64,000 bases of DNA, taken from NCBI GenBank assembly GCA_015178975.1, contig WHVD01000001.1, positions 1,240,001 through 1,304,000 on the forward strand. Reading direction: 5' to 3'. This DNA comes from Hysterangium stoloniferum (lineage: Eukaryota > Basidiomycota > Agaricomycetes > Hysterangiales > Hysterangiaceae). Below, piece by piece: positions 53,191 through 64,000 of this stretch. Numbering within the stretch: position 1 is the first letter of the stretch; every line of letters starts with the position of its first letter. A model generated the notes under the pieces. It made no database searches. It was given only the letters and a program-made list of their open reading frames with translations, and was not told where the DNA came from. Both the position numbers and the translations under genes were made by a program.

Positions 53191-53429
53191 GGAAATTCAT
53201 GTAGAGTCTATATTACGGCACATGTCTCAATATCCCACCAGATGGAGGCTGCGCGGACGTTGAAAAGACTGAGTACATGATGCAGCGTTGGCTGGAGGAT
53301 GAACGTAAGCTTCAAAAACCACCGGGACAAATGAACAGCACTATTGTGACAGTGTCACATGTATTCCTCATTGAGTATAAGGCGACTTTGAGCGCTAACG
53401 TTTCGTCGCTTAACCGTAAGGATTCTGGC

Positions 53430-54077
53430 TAGTGATGTGCCAGGCCCGGCCCAAAGCCGCCAAGCCATCACTGAAAGCCAGCTTGTGTTCCGGCAAAGCC
53501 TGAGCCCCAGGCTCAAGCCACGGCTTTGGGACGGCTTTGGGACGGCTTTGCCACCGTCACATGTGTGAACACCGTCCATGCTTTGATCCGATCAATGGCA
53601 GACATCATCGATACTTTGATCCGTTTCTCCTGTGCTTCATATCCTCTAATACTTAACTACACGACACTCTTGTTTCTACACTAGACTGAGGTAAGTGTCC
53701 AGATGTCCCTTTTTCTCATTGATTTACACATGCTTATTTGTTTGTTAGCTATATTGCTTGGTATAATGGATTGAAGGTGCTGTTCTCGACATGGAAGGTA
53801 ATGATGATGATGATGTTGTTGTTCTTACATCAACTTAAGTATATGTATATGTAGATATATTGCAATAAGCCATGACATTGTTATTACTGACATCAACTAG
53901 AGTATATGCTACATATATACATGTTGCAATAAGCCCCGGCCCAAGCTGAGCCCGAGCCCTGAGCCCGAGCCGGAGCCCTGAGCCAAGCCCGAGCTCTCCT
54001 CTACGGCCTGGCCTGAGAATATGCCAGGCCCGAGCACCTGGCTTTCAGGCCAAGCCGGGCCGGCACATCCATCACTA
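53430..54077. mobile_element. hAT-type non-autonomous element
   Basis: Terminal inverted repeats TAGTGATG...GCCGGCCCGGC (left TAGTGATGTGCC with GGCCCGGC nearby; right GCCGGGCCGGCACATC and CATCACTA). Exact 8-bp target duplication ATTCTGGC at 53422-53429 and 54078-54085. An 8-bp duplication with TAGTGATG ends marks the hAT superfamily. Subterminal regions are made of GC-rich short repeats (GAGCCC, GGCTTTGGGAC), possible transposase-binding sites. There is no transposase frame in 648 bp. Confidence 0.85.
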
Positions 54078-54085
54078 ATTCTGGC

Positions 54086-56342
54086 AGAAGGTAACGCCTC
54101 TGGCAAAAGCCAAAGGAAACCATTAGCTGCAGTAAAAGACGCCTCGAATGTATATCGTGTCCTATCTTGTGTCTATACCCCTTCTTTTCGTATGTCACGT
54201 CAATTCGAAGACGCCAAATTCACCGAACCATATCCTCTGAAACGACACCTTGTCCACGCAATCCGCAGAATCACAAGCTCTTCGAGCGCCATAACGGCAG
54301 GTCAAGCACATGTTTGGACCTTCGCCTAATGAAATCAACGTACGTATCGCCAGACTCCGCTGCCGCCCGCTTCAAGCACCCACACCAGCTACGTCCACCC
54401 GACTTCAGCAAGCTCTTTAATACCCGCAACTGTCGCCTCCCGACACACTGGCTCCATGTTTACCAGATTAAAACCGTAGAGTGCTGCGGAGCCAGTTTGG
54501 CAGCTTTTACCACACAGCTAAGGAAATGACAGGTTGAGAGTCGGTAACTGTCCCGATAGTGCAGAAAGACTCGCGATAACGAACTGGTGATTAAGACATG
54601 TGATGTGAATGCCCGTCAGACTCCAAGCTTGATCCAGATCCATAATCCAACTCTGACTCATGACTCTGACTCTTCTGAATACGAAAAGCTATCTTCGTCT
54701 GTGACGTATTTTCTATCACCTTGTCGCATGCGAGTTGGCGATCGGGTGATCTTCGGTTCGAGGGCAGGCTGGAATTTGGTTACGTTTGCACGTCTCCAAG
54801 CTGAAGAGCGAACGGGCGCGGCTGTTCGGGATAGAGATCTACCGGAGTCAGAGGTGGTGCGAGGTGTGAGTGTGAAGCTCGAGGTGGATTTGTCAAGAAT
54901 ATTAAGGAGTATGTATCAGTGAATGAGAATGAACGGCTATCGGTAAGTGAGGGTTCGATTGGATGATATTCGAAGTCTGTCCCTAATGGGGATGCCTTCC
55001 TCACACCATCACTACCGTCAACATCATCCTTGCGGAGAATGGGGGACCATCTCACTAGGATTCGCATTAAAGTGAGGATCAATTCGCGGTCCACGGAAGA
55101 AACGAAGATGGGATGTGGTTGGTTTTATCTAACCTTGCACACTCGCACATTGCCTTGCTCGTGTCTCTTGTATATTGGTATGAATTTCGCGGTTCACTGC
55201 GAACCGGGTTATTGGGTTGCTATAAACCCAAAGTGTGAGCCATAATCAAACAACACAACAGAAATTCGGCACCTTATCCATAGTCCCGGGCCGCTAGACA
55301 TGAGTTGAACTGTGACAACACCATTGTTACTGGAGCTGTTGCAGAGTTTGTCGCCGATAGGCATCATCATTTCGGATTGGGATTTACGGGGATATGTGTT
55401 TGTTCAGAAGCCTAAGTACCCACATGTATCCATAATAGTCCCTATCCATGTCTGTGACTCTGTCCAAGATGCGGTCGTGCGAGTTCGGTTACTTCTGGTA
55501 ACCAGTATATATTTATGTCAGAGTGGTGGTCTATTCGTGCACTAGGGTCACTATTTTGTGCCCTGGTCCATCTTCCTTCATCATTCTAATCATCTGGGGA
55601 GCGGGGGATGGTGTTCCGGAGCCTACAGTAATTGAAATTAGTATCGACTGGCGGTATCTTGTGGGCATCATCTGGACTGGTGGGTCGTAAAAACTGTGTT
55701 GCACTTGTAGAACGAGTACTGAAGGTTCGACAGTGGTGCCGATGATGTGGAACGTAATCCGTATTCACCCTCATGAGGTTATAGCATCGCCTTGTAACGA
55801 TAATTCGTCATTGGAGCAATGAAACAGGACTAACTAAAACTCATGCCCAGCAATCTCGAGCACTCGGCGCTGTTACTAGTAGCCCCAAGTGGGAACAAAG
55901 GCATCATCTCATCGAAACATAGTGTAGATTACATCGATCATTGAGGACTGATTGTCGTCTGCCCCCCGTATTCCATTAGATATGGTATCACCGATCCCAT
56001 GAGTTGCAAGCCACGTATCGTCGACTACACTGTTGACATCAATAATCGGCTTGTGTCCTGTCCTCTAGGTGCCACTCTTGATGGAGTTGGAAAGATCATT
56101 TACGATCGAAACTTCAGCCTTGATCTAGTGACATGGAATATACAATCACTATATAGAATACAAATGATATCTCAACAAGGAACCCAGAAACTAACTGAAG
56201 GTTGGAAGTCTGCTCGTAGTACACACACCAGTGGATGAAAAACTTACCTATTTTAGTGACATCATGTTTGGATATTGGGAAAAACTCTGGCCAGATGTTA
56301 GACAGAAGTAAACAAACCGCTTTTGGACTCACACGACGTCAC
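54086..56342. other. Unassigned stretch
   Basis: 2.2 kb with several open frames (for example 54587-54922 + and 54780-55094 -) that overlap on both strands and match no known family. Small stems occur, such as GCGGTTCACTGCGAACCG around 55189-55206. Flanks of the hAT insertion rejoin cleanly but not into a recognisable gene. Confidence 0.35.
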
Positions 56343-57248
56343 TTAGACAAGGAATTTTTGCCAATGTTCCTTGGCAAGACTTTTGAATGCGACAAAACGC
56401 TGAAAAGCAACTCGCCTATAATTCGGCGTCTCCATTCCTTCACTGGATCGACGGTTGTGCCCTAAAAAAGTGATGCACTTTATGACCTTAGTTTGAGCAT
56501 TAGGATACTGGCCAGTCACAACCGCCACGCTGAGTGCCTGGGTGACAGGGACCAGATAAAAGGTGGGTCGTGTGCCAATCATTGTGATGCAGGGAATGGT
56601 CATGGCATCAAGGGTAGGAAGCCCTCTCGTCTGCCGCTTCTCGTTATTGTATTGGTATGCAGCAATTGCTTCAGCGATAACTTGAGGTTCAGGCTGCGTC
56701 GGATTAAAGATTGTTTTGTCCTCTTGCAAAATGAGCAAGATCATCGACCGTCGATCGAGTAGACAGACATCTGTTTGTGCAATTCGACGGTTATCGCCAC
56801 AGATCGTCAGCGGGATAATGTAGCGTGTGCTAAGCGCTAAGCCACGTTCTGCGAAGCCCAAAAGGCGGAGAGTCTCCCGAGAGAAGTCGTCGATTAAGCT
56901 TTCTTGACCGGCATTGGTGGCCAGATCAAGGTGCGTGAGATATTGGAAAGTGTCGTCAGGGACGTTGTCGGCATCGAGAGCTGAGTCGATGAGTGAGGGA
57001 TCTATACCTACCAAGGGAGGTTCAGCGTTCCGATGAAAGAAATCTTGGGGTGACTGAGCCGTAACGGTGATGTTATAAGAGATCAGCTCGTGGGTGGTCC
57101 AATCGCTGCCAGACTTTGCAGATCGAATAAGGTTGGCCATTTCGTCTTGGGGCCAATCAAAAGAGCATCCAAAATTCAGACCAATATCCTGACGAACCAT
57201 TTGTGAAGCTCTCTCACCTAAAATGTTACTTTGGAAGTCAAGGATCAA
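56343..57248 (-). CDS. Uncharacterised fungal family protein with D...ExK nuclease-like motif
   Basis: Intronless 301-residue frame from MILDFQSNILGERASQMVRQ to HWQKFLV. I recognise it as a family present in many copies in agaricomycete genomes, with no assigned function. Visible: YLTHLDLATN (103-112), an acidic helix DFSRETLRLLGF (121-132), QTDVCLLD (158-165), LLILQEDK (171-178), then a Gln-bearing helix PQVIAEAIAAYQYNN. Asp160 at the start of one strand and Glu176-x-Lys178 at the end of the next match the PD-(D/E)XK nuclease core layout; this is inference. It stands alone among repeats, is complete, and could be host or transposon-dispersed. The start is the only ATG giving full length. Confidence 0.75.
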   Translation of the reverse strand: MILDFQSNILGERASQMVRQDIGLNFGCSFDWPQDEMANLIRSAKSGSDWTTHELISYNITVTAQSPQDFFHRNAEPPLVGIDPSLIDSALDADNVPDDTFQYLTHLDLATNAGQESLIDDFSRETLRLLGFAERGLALSTRYIIPLTICGDNRRIAQTDVCLLDRRSMILLILQEDKTIFNPTQPEPQVIAEAIAAYQYNNEKRQTRGLPTLDAMTIPCITMIGTRPTFYLVPVTQALSVAVVTGQYPNAQTKVIKCITFLGHNRRSSEGMETPNYRRVAFQRFVAFKSLAKEHWQKFLV

Positions 57249-57499
57249 CAGTTAGGCGCAGTCTAATATTTTGGTATCGATATAGTTTCAGACTCCGCTT
57301 CATTACCCACGATCCCTTTATGGTTCGTATCTAATGAACTATGTCTTACACGTGCCTGAACAGGAGAACTCAAAACCGCCCTAAGCACTCTTTTTGTCCA
57401 TTTACTCTATTGTTCCATTTTTTCCTTTTGTCTTACTGTCTCATTGTGCTTTAGGAGCTATTGTTTTGCATCCACATAACTACAGACACGACTATCGTA

Positions 57500-57690
57500 T
57501 GTACCTCAGTCGATTTACCACCTTTGTGTTGACTGAGGTATGTTAGTCATAAACATGTTTTCCTTCACACATTAGCAGACTAACAATTGCTCGGTAGATA
57601 TTATACTTGTAATAGGTTTGATCCTTTTCTTTATATTAGTCAATTTACCACCTTTGTGTTGACTGAGATATTATACTTGTAATAGTATCA
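57500..57690. repeat. Hairpin and direct repeats
   Basis: TACCTCAGTC (57502-57511) pairs exactly with GACTGAGGTA (57531-57540). The segment TTTACCACCTTTGTGTTGAC occurs at 57514-57533 and again near 57648, and GATATTATACTTGTAATAG occurs twice (about 57597 and 57666). Confidence 0.6.
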
Positions 57691-58021
57691 GGCCAACATG
57701 CCCTATTTTGCCCAGCTTATACTTACTGAACCCACTGTGAACAACAAGAGCTTCGGGATCAGAAGGTGCTGACTAAGGTGGAGACAAGGCACCTACTTCA
57801 GATAACATACTACCTACTCATCTGCTTGAGTAGAATCTTTTTGGTTGGTCTATTGATGGCAGTTTGTGTTTGAACTGCATATACAGTACATCATTTTCTG
57901 CATCTATACATGTCTGCAGCTCATGGAAAGAATACAAGGCCACCTTCCATAAGGGGGCAAGGTTTACCTCCTGCTATCCTAAGGTGATTGACTCCTCTAG
58001 TGGAAGAGCAGTGTCACCCTC

Positions 58022-58521
58022 TGTCATGAACATACATACAAGCTCAAATTCTGATAATACTTTCCTTTGACATTCCTTCAACATTCCTTCAACATTCCTT
58101 TGACTTTTCAACTCAATTTCCAACTCAACTTCTGACTCATCTATCTTTTGAGATTCTCAATTAGTCTTTCAACAATCTTGAATATCTTCAACTTGTCTCA
58201 GTTTGACATCATTGATGATTTCATTCTGAAATTATATTATCATCATAGGTAAATGATATACATATAGTATAAAAGGGCAATGATAGGAGCAAGGGAAGTC
58301 AGTCAGAAAACCTGTACAATAATTATATTATTTACTTTATTACATAATCATCAAGACCTTATTCAACTTAATTATTCATGAGCCTCTGTGTCCTATCTTT
58401 GCCTCACACTTTATCAACAGGATGAATTAATACTTCATTGAATGAGGCATCTGTACTCGATATTGTTGAATACTCTTTGATTGTTTATTTGACTTTATTG
58501 AGTAAAATTTGATTTGTGTCA
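58022..58521 (+). repeat. Solo LTR family C in the DIRS-like element
   Basis: TGTCATGAAC...TTTGTGTCA, TATA-like TATAAAAGGG near 58269, flanks CCCTC (58017-58021) and CCCTT (58522-58526), a near-perfect 5-bp duplication. 500 bp. Confidence 0.75.
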
Positions 58522-58532
58522 CCCTTGCTACC

Positions 58533-59772
58533 TGTTACGACCAGAATTCCTGCCGGACTTTGGGCACTAACTTATACGCACCCACACTGTCACAACCATC
58601 ACATGTCACATATCATCACAAACATTCAAAGGTAATATTCAACAACTCTTTGACCTATCAAACTTAACTCGACAAAACTGAACATTAATCGACACCATCG
58701 AATCTCTTTTGACATGTCTCATTTCGACGTCATATATGATTTCATAATTAGTTCATAACATAGTCATAATGATACGACGAAAGCATAAAAGGGCTATGAA
58801 AGGAGTGAGGGAAGTCAGTCGAAATATCTGTATATTAGTGATATTAGTAATCTACTTTGTCGTAACTTCTTTGACAAATACTTCCGTGAGTTCTCATGAC
58901 TAGAAATAGCCTCTAACTTCATCGACAGGGCGAATATATACTTCGTTGAACGAGGCTTTCGAGTTCGATTAATAGAATATTATTCGACTTTATCGAAGAA
59001 TAATCGATTCATGACACACACCCTATATGCACTGATTGTCAGTTTACCAGAATTCCCACCAGACTCCATATGTCAGACTCGTCCATGTTCAACTTCGTTA
59101 CATCGTGTATCAGTCACCGGAATACCCACTGGACTCCGTCCCTGTCTATGTCCAACCTCATCCTATGTGTCACTCACCGGACCCCACTCGGAAAACCCAT
59201 CATCCTTCTAACTGAGCCCCATTCCCATTTTAGTCAAATGACCTGTCACGATTCGGACTCGGCTCCCGCTCCATTTCCATTATGGTTTATGATTTGTCAC
59301 GATTCAGACTCCGCTCCATTCTGTCCCATTCCTAACACCAAATTTGGTGTGTTTTGCTAGTTTCGTTTCATCATTACTGGATTTGGTATGTTATTCATTC
59401 CACGGTCTATATAGTCTGGCAGATGTTGTACATACAATCCAGTCAGAAAATTGGCTTAGATTCCCCCCAGTAATCTAATACATTTTCTGCTCTAAACTCC
59501 TCCTTGAATTACACCACTCTCGCTAGTCAGAGCTCACAGGCTCTGATGCATCTATCTCTCTTATTTATCCTGACTCCCCAACCTCTCAACCCATGACCTC
59601 TGACCCACGACCCCTTGATCCACGAACCCCACCCGGACTCCCCAGGATTCCCATCTGCCTGTCTGAAATTGGACAACACGATCTTGTGAGGGTGCAGCCT
59701 ATAAGCTGAAGCCAAGTCCTACCGGATATCCCATGGGTTTCTCTGGAAACCCGCTGTGTATGTACCCTAACA
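58533..59772 (+). repeat. LTR family E in the DIRS-like element
   Basis: TGTTACGACC...CCCTAACA, flanks CTACC (58528-58532) and CTGCC (59773-59777), one mismatch. Interrupted by an LTR C at 58588-59016. Module at 59671-59719. Confidence 0.75.
58588..59016 (+). repeat. Solo LTR family C nested in LTR E
   Basis: TGTCACAACC...CATGACA with exact CACAC duplications at 58583-58587 and 59017-59021; removing it restores the E sequence seen at 48520-48540. 429 bp. Confidence 0.88.
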
Positions 59773-60277
59773 CTGCCTGTAGGGAGGGGACTTGCGAATA
59801 TCAAGGAGGCACTGGTTGCCAAGACCTTTAACTCTGTCAAAAGCCTCTTTAATGCAATGTGGGATGGTATTGTCAGAGCAAACGATGAAAAGTGGGACAG
59901 AAACAACATCTCGGCCTCACAGAGAGCAGAGGAAAGGTCAGATGTGGATGCCGATGAGGTGTTGGAGGCTGTGCCTTCCAAAGGAGCTTTGTGTAGTGTG
60001 GTTATGCCCACAGTAGACAACAGGGGAATGAGTATAGAAATGGGGCAGGACCCACCTGAAGTATTGTTGGCATTGGCTAATGCCTTTTCTTCACCATCCA
60101 GTAAATATCAAGTGGTAGATTAATTTGAAAGCACCTCCAATTTATGACTTCAATGAAATCTGGCATAATAAGTTGGAATTGGATCTTGCATCCATTCCCA
60201 ACCAGATTTTACATATGGCTTTCAAGAAGGTATATATTCCTTTGGCTATGTTGACTATCAAGTCCTTGCAGTGGGTT

Positions 60278-61332
60278 TGTCAGGAACTGGACAACCCGCC
60301 GGCCTCCGGGCCCCCGGACCCCATCCTGCATGCTCCCGACCCTCTATATTGTATAGTAACAACCGGAGTTCCCACGGGAGCTTGCATGTCAACTTGTTTA
60401 TGCCTGACTCTCTGTACGCACCCCACCTGTCTGCACCTAACCCTCTATGTCTCATACACCAGTCCTCGGACTCCCCGGACTCCGGACTCCACTCTATGTA
60501 CACCCGACACTCTGTGTCTTATGTACCAGTCACCAGACTCCGACCGGACTCCTGGAACCCCTCTAACAGAGCATAGAACCCTGCTCCTGTTATCTGTCTC
60601 TGCGTCTCACACACCAGTCATTGGAAAACCCACCGGATCCACCGGACCTCCTGCACATCAAGCCTGTCTATACCCGACACTATCCTGTGCACCAAGTCAC
60701 CGGACTCTGACCGGACTTCCGGAACCCCTCTAACTGAGCCCCGCTCCAGTTATGGTTAAATGATCTGTCATGATTCGTTCTCCACTCCCGTTCCGTTCCG
60801 TCCCTAATTCCCAGTTTAGTATTTACCTGTTTTGTTTTATGTTTAATAGTTCTGCCTCTCATTAATACCGGATTTGGTATTATTACATTTCACAGTCTAT
60901 ATAAGTCTGCTATGTTCATGTACTTAGAATCCAGTTTCAATCTCGAACTAGTTTTCCCCCGAACAAGTTTGATCCTTGAACAGTCTCTAGTCCTCTTGTC
61001 TGTCTGCACACTCGATTCCCGGAACTCCCACGGGAACTCCGGAATCTATATCTTTCTGTATGCATTCTGTCAGCTCGAAATATGGACACCCGAATGAGTG
61101 TACGAGGGCGCAGCCTATAAGCTGAAGCCAAGTCCATCTCAGTCGTATCACCAGACTTTCTGGTAATTATTCTGATATCACTGTTCCTTGTACTAATAAT
61201 CCCCGGAACTTTCCTGGGACCTATTACCCGGGGACTCCGTGGGACTATTTCCCGGAAGCAAGTGTGTGTTCGGAATAGTTACCGGAAACCTCTGCGGGAC
61301 TATCCGTGGAGCGTGTGTTCGGGAACTTAACA
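60278..61332 (+). repeat. LTR-like family D in the DIRS-like element
   Basis: TGTCAGGAAC...CTTAACA, exact GGGTT duplications at 60273-60277 and 61333-61337. Same family as 6926-7995, opposite orientation. TATA-like TCTATATAAGTC near 60896, module at 61084-61135. Its removal joins LTIKSLQWV to HGNVDLKYTRIS in frame. Confidence 0.9.
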
Positions 61333-61479
61333 GGGTTCATGGAAATGTAGATCTTAAGTATACTAGAATCTCAGTTGGGAATAGGGCAAGTGAATATTTC
61401 CTCGATACCACTTGTTTTCCTTCAGAGGTGTCACTTACCACAGTGGATTTCTTACAAGCCTATGGAGGTTGTCTGTAAT

Positions 61480-62110
61480 CATTATAATATCAGATGTTTA
61501 CTGGTAAAATTTATATTTCTACAAAACTCCATCTTTAAATAGTGATATATCCTCTGAGACCATTATATTGTTAACCACCAACCATAAGAAACAATTCTCC
61601 ATAATTACATCCTAAACAATTCAGAGTCAATTAATAGAAACTATTGTATATGGTTTTCCAAGTTACATATGTAAATACTTGCTAATACTTTTGTTGTTAA
61701 TTTGTTTTTTAAAAGCTAAACTGTAGTTATTTCCTAGTAAAATATGTGATATATAATTGGAAATTTTTTGTCCTGTGGCTTTCTTAGTTGGGTGAAATCA
61801 CCTATATATTCTGGGTATGTTGAATCAAGTAGAAATCTATTCAGATTGACAGATCCATTCCAAAGTAATACATATGTATTTAGAGGTGCCAATGATATAC
61901 ATATGCATGGAATGGACTATCTAAAGGTATCTATTTTTTAAAAGTATTAGTGTTTTAAACTACTAATTTTTTTTTATTGTCTACTCATGTCCAGAAAGAT
62001 TCTTTAGTTTGTAATGTACAAGAGAGTTTAAAACTTTCAAAAACTTTTAAAAACCAAATTATGTTTGAATCACATCCCAGATGTTTAAATGACCTTTAGA
62101 GTATATTAGA
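61480..62110. other. AT-rich stretch inside the DIRS-like remnant
   Basis: No coding frame or known repeat; may be decayed interior. Confidence 0.3.
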
Positions 62111-63837
62111 ATTTGGTATACTCAATAGTTTTCAGATATCCTCCTATGCCAATTGGTTATCCATTATATGGGATATGTGTGGTGATGGGCTGGCTACTCA
62201 AGATTGGTACAAACATTGTGACAAGATGCAGGCAGATCCCAAACTCACCATGTGGTTTCCAGCTTGGTTTGAGATGGATAAAGCCTTATGTGTTCAGTGG
62301 AATTCAATGTCACCTATGGTGCCTGACCCTTCAGATGTATTATACATTTTGTCTTTCAAATGCCAGCATGCATGCCAAGGCCTTCTTGCCCAGCCTGGTG
62401 ATTCATTGCATGTGGTATGGGTCAATAAATTTGTGTATGATTCATCATCTTAGCAAGAAAGATCCTTCAGGTTTTTCAACTAACTCATGGATTAATGCAG
62501 AGGATTGGCCTACTAAATGGTACACTGTGGCAGCAGTTGCACAATATGTGAGCTCTTCTTATTTTCTCATTGTCTTTGTTTGTGCCCCTCTCTTTGCTTG
62601 TAAATTTTCTGCCTGTGTTGGCATGTCACAGTTGAGCCACTATGGGTATGTTGATGTTGAGCCACTATGGGCATGTTGATGTTGAGCTGGTACAGGCACA
62701 TTCTGGTTCAGCTAATTTTGGCAGGTTGATTGACAATGGGTCTTTATGGTGGCTTTACCCTTGCACATCATACATTATACTTACAGGTTTCTGCTAGATT
62801 TAGTGACTCAGCACAGTAGCTACAAGTTGTGTACCATTGTGGGTCCATAGTGCACACTGGTGAAATTCACATTTGCTCATTTGTGTCTGTGTCTGTGTCT
62901 GAGCTCTCACACTTCTTGTGTTTCACATCCACCTTCCTTCTTCATTCTAATAGTTTCTACATGCCTGCCTGGCACAGAAGGAGCCACCCTGGATATTAAG
63001 GATGCCTTTCACAATTCTCCTATTCTTCCCTCCCACAAGTGTTACATTGCTTGTATGTTCAGTGATGCAATTTTTATTCACCATTGCACACCATTCAGTC
63101 TCACTTGTGCTGCCAATGCCACTTGTGATCTGCTCCTGTGCCATTTTCTGGCCTTTGTGGCAAAGTGGGTGGATGATTTTGCCCTTTTTAGGGAGCCCTC
63201 ACACTCCTTCTCCCATCCAAATGGCACATCCTATGTCTTTCACTCACTTGCTGATATTCAGTCCTACACCCAATTACTGAGTACTCCTTTCCATGATATT
63301 CAATCCAAAGGCCAGGATTTTGCTTCAACTGTAACTTATACTGGCTTTGTGTGGGATTTGTGGTGCCACACAGTTTCTCTCCCTGAGAAGAAATGCCTTA
63401 AGCATCAAGCAAACCTTGAATGATTTTTAGTGGCTGCTACTATGACAGTAACTAGACCACAGGCAACCTCCCTCCATGGTTCCTTGCAGCATCTTACTTT
63501 TATTTTCACAGCTGGCCACTCATATCTCATTACATGGACCTCTTTCATTTCTCACTTTCCAAATAATTTTGCCTGCCATCATGTGTCTCCTTCTTTAATT
63601 GCTGATTTGCACTGGTGGCATGATGCACTCACATGTCCAGCCCTCACACGTTCCCTCCTACCTTGTGTGGTCCTGGACTTGAATATTTACATTGATGCTT
63701 CCACATCTTGGGATGGCTCAAAATGGGCAGCCTGGCATTTTCAGGAGGGCTGGGCATCACATGGGTGGGACATTTGTTGGGCTGAATGCATTGCTCTTGA
63801 ACTCGAACCCTCTGTGAGCCTGTATGACCCTTAACAG

Positions 63838-63990
63838 AGTAGTAGCAAGTTTCAACTGTTTCGGTGTTGAAGTTTTGTTTACAGTTGAGATAAGTACTTT
63901 ATTGCATGAAGCCTATCTGTAGAGACGAATTGAGTAGTAGCAAGCAAGTTTTGACCATTTTGGTGTGAAGCTTTGCTTACAGTCAAAATA
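63838..63990. repeat. Direct repeat at the right window edge
   Basis: A ~55-bp unit beginning GAGTAGTAGCAAG and containing GAAGYTTTGYTTACAGT occurs at about 63838-63893 and again at about 63931-63987. It follows the abrupt end of the RNase H frame, so it may be the edge of another insertion. Confidence 0.55.
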
Positions 63991-64000
63991 TAAGAGTCTT

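Larger units (their letters stand above)
57700..63835 (+). mobile_element. DIRS-like retroelement remnant with nested LTRs
   Basis: Discontinuous plus-strand coding pieces. A WKEYKATFHKGA segment near 57920 is followed, after removing LTRs C and E, by VKSLFNAMWDGIVRANDEKW (about 59830-59890). 60125-60277 rejoins 61338-61478 after removing LTR D. A gag-like piece (62175-62453) contains FEMDKALCVQWN. RT (62860-63423) has GATLDIKDAFHNSPILPSHK and KWVDDFALF (VDD catalytic pair); RNase H-like (63430-63834) has NIYIDASTSWDGSKWAAWHF and WAECIALELE. This RT/RNase H style (DASTSWG, KWVDDF) is that of fungal DIRS-like elements. Stops and frameshifts show it is dead. No tyrosine recombinase is seen; the element is cut at about 63835. 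Confidence 0.65.

Noticed and set aside
55999-56465. Plus-strand frames next to the orphan-family gene
   Set aside because: Those past 56343 are antisense to the confirmed 301-residue frame; the rest show no features.

Overview
The window looks like nuclear DNA of a filamentous basidiomycete, probably an agaricomycete. Genes are split by many short introns of about 47-85 nt with GT-AG (occasionally GC-AG) ends. The repeats are Ty3/gypsy-type LTRs, a Tc1/mariner remnant, a hAT-like element, Helitron-type helicase fragments and a DIRS-like element. No rRNA, tRNA or CRISPR array was found. Layout: 1-9.5 kb is a repeat block; 9.5-47.4 kb is a gene block almost free of transposons; 47.9-64 kb is a second repeat block holding one intact gene of an uncharacterised fungal family. 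The repeat blocks share LTR families, here called A to G, and nested insertions can be ordered from exact 5-bp target duplications. Gene block, left to right: MID1-like calcium channel subunit (-), secreted nucleoside hydrolase (+), two paralogous four-helix MARVEL-like membrane proteins (- and -), small ankyrin protein (-), secreted Cys-rich probably GPI-anchored protein (-), two tandem SigF/NTF2-like membrane-anchored proteins (+ and +), ABCC/YOR1-like transporter (+) flanked by two copies of a 1.2-kb segmental duplication, a second Cys-rich GPI-type gene carrying a one-base frameshift (+), amino acid/GABA-type permease (-), and a KIN1/PAR-1 kinase with a C-terminal KA1 domain (-). Many of these act at the cell surface or plasma membrane, but nothing in the sequence shows a shared pathway or operon-like unit. 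The most unusual signal is a ~50-nt module that recurs near the 3' end of five otherwise different LTR families (14 sites). In LTR sense it has a short hairpin (CAGC-N6-GCTG, or CAAC-N6-GTTG with a compensating pair change) followed by the invariant AAGCCAAG, usually closed by GGAC...GTCC. Other points are a captured aminotransferase exon inside an LTR, a 12-nt microexon carrying the catalytic Asp pair of the nucleoside hydrolase, GC-AG introns at positions where the paralogue uses GT-AG, and a D...ExK nuclease-like motif in the family at 56.3-57.2 kb. All splice models were made by eye from frame, splice signals and remembered family patterns; no database search was run.
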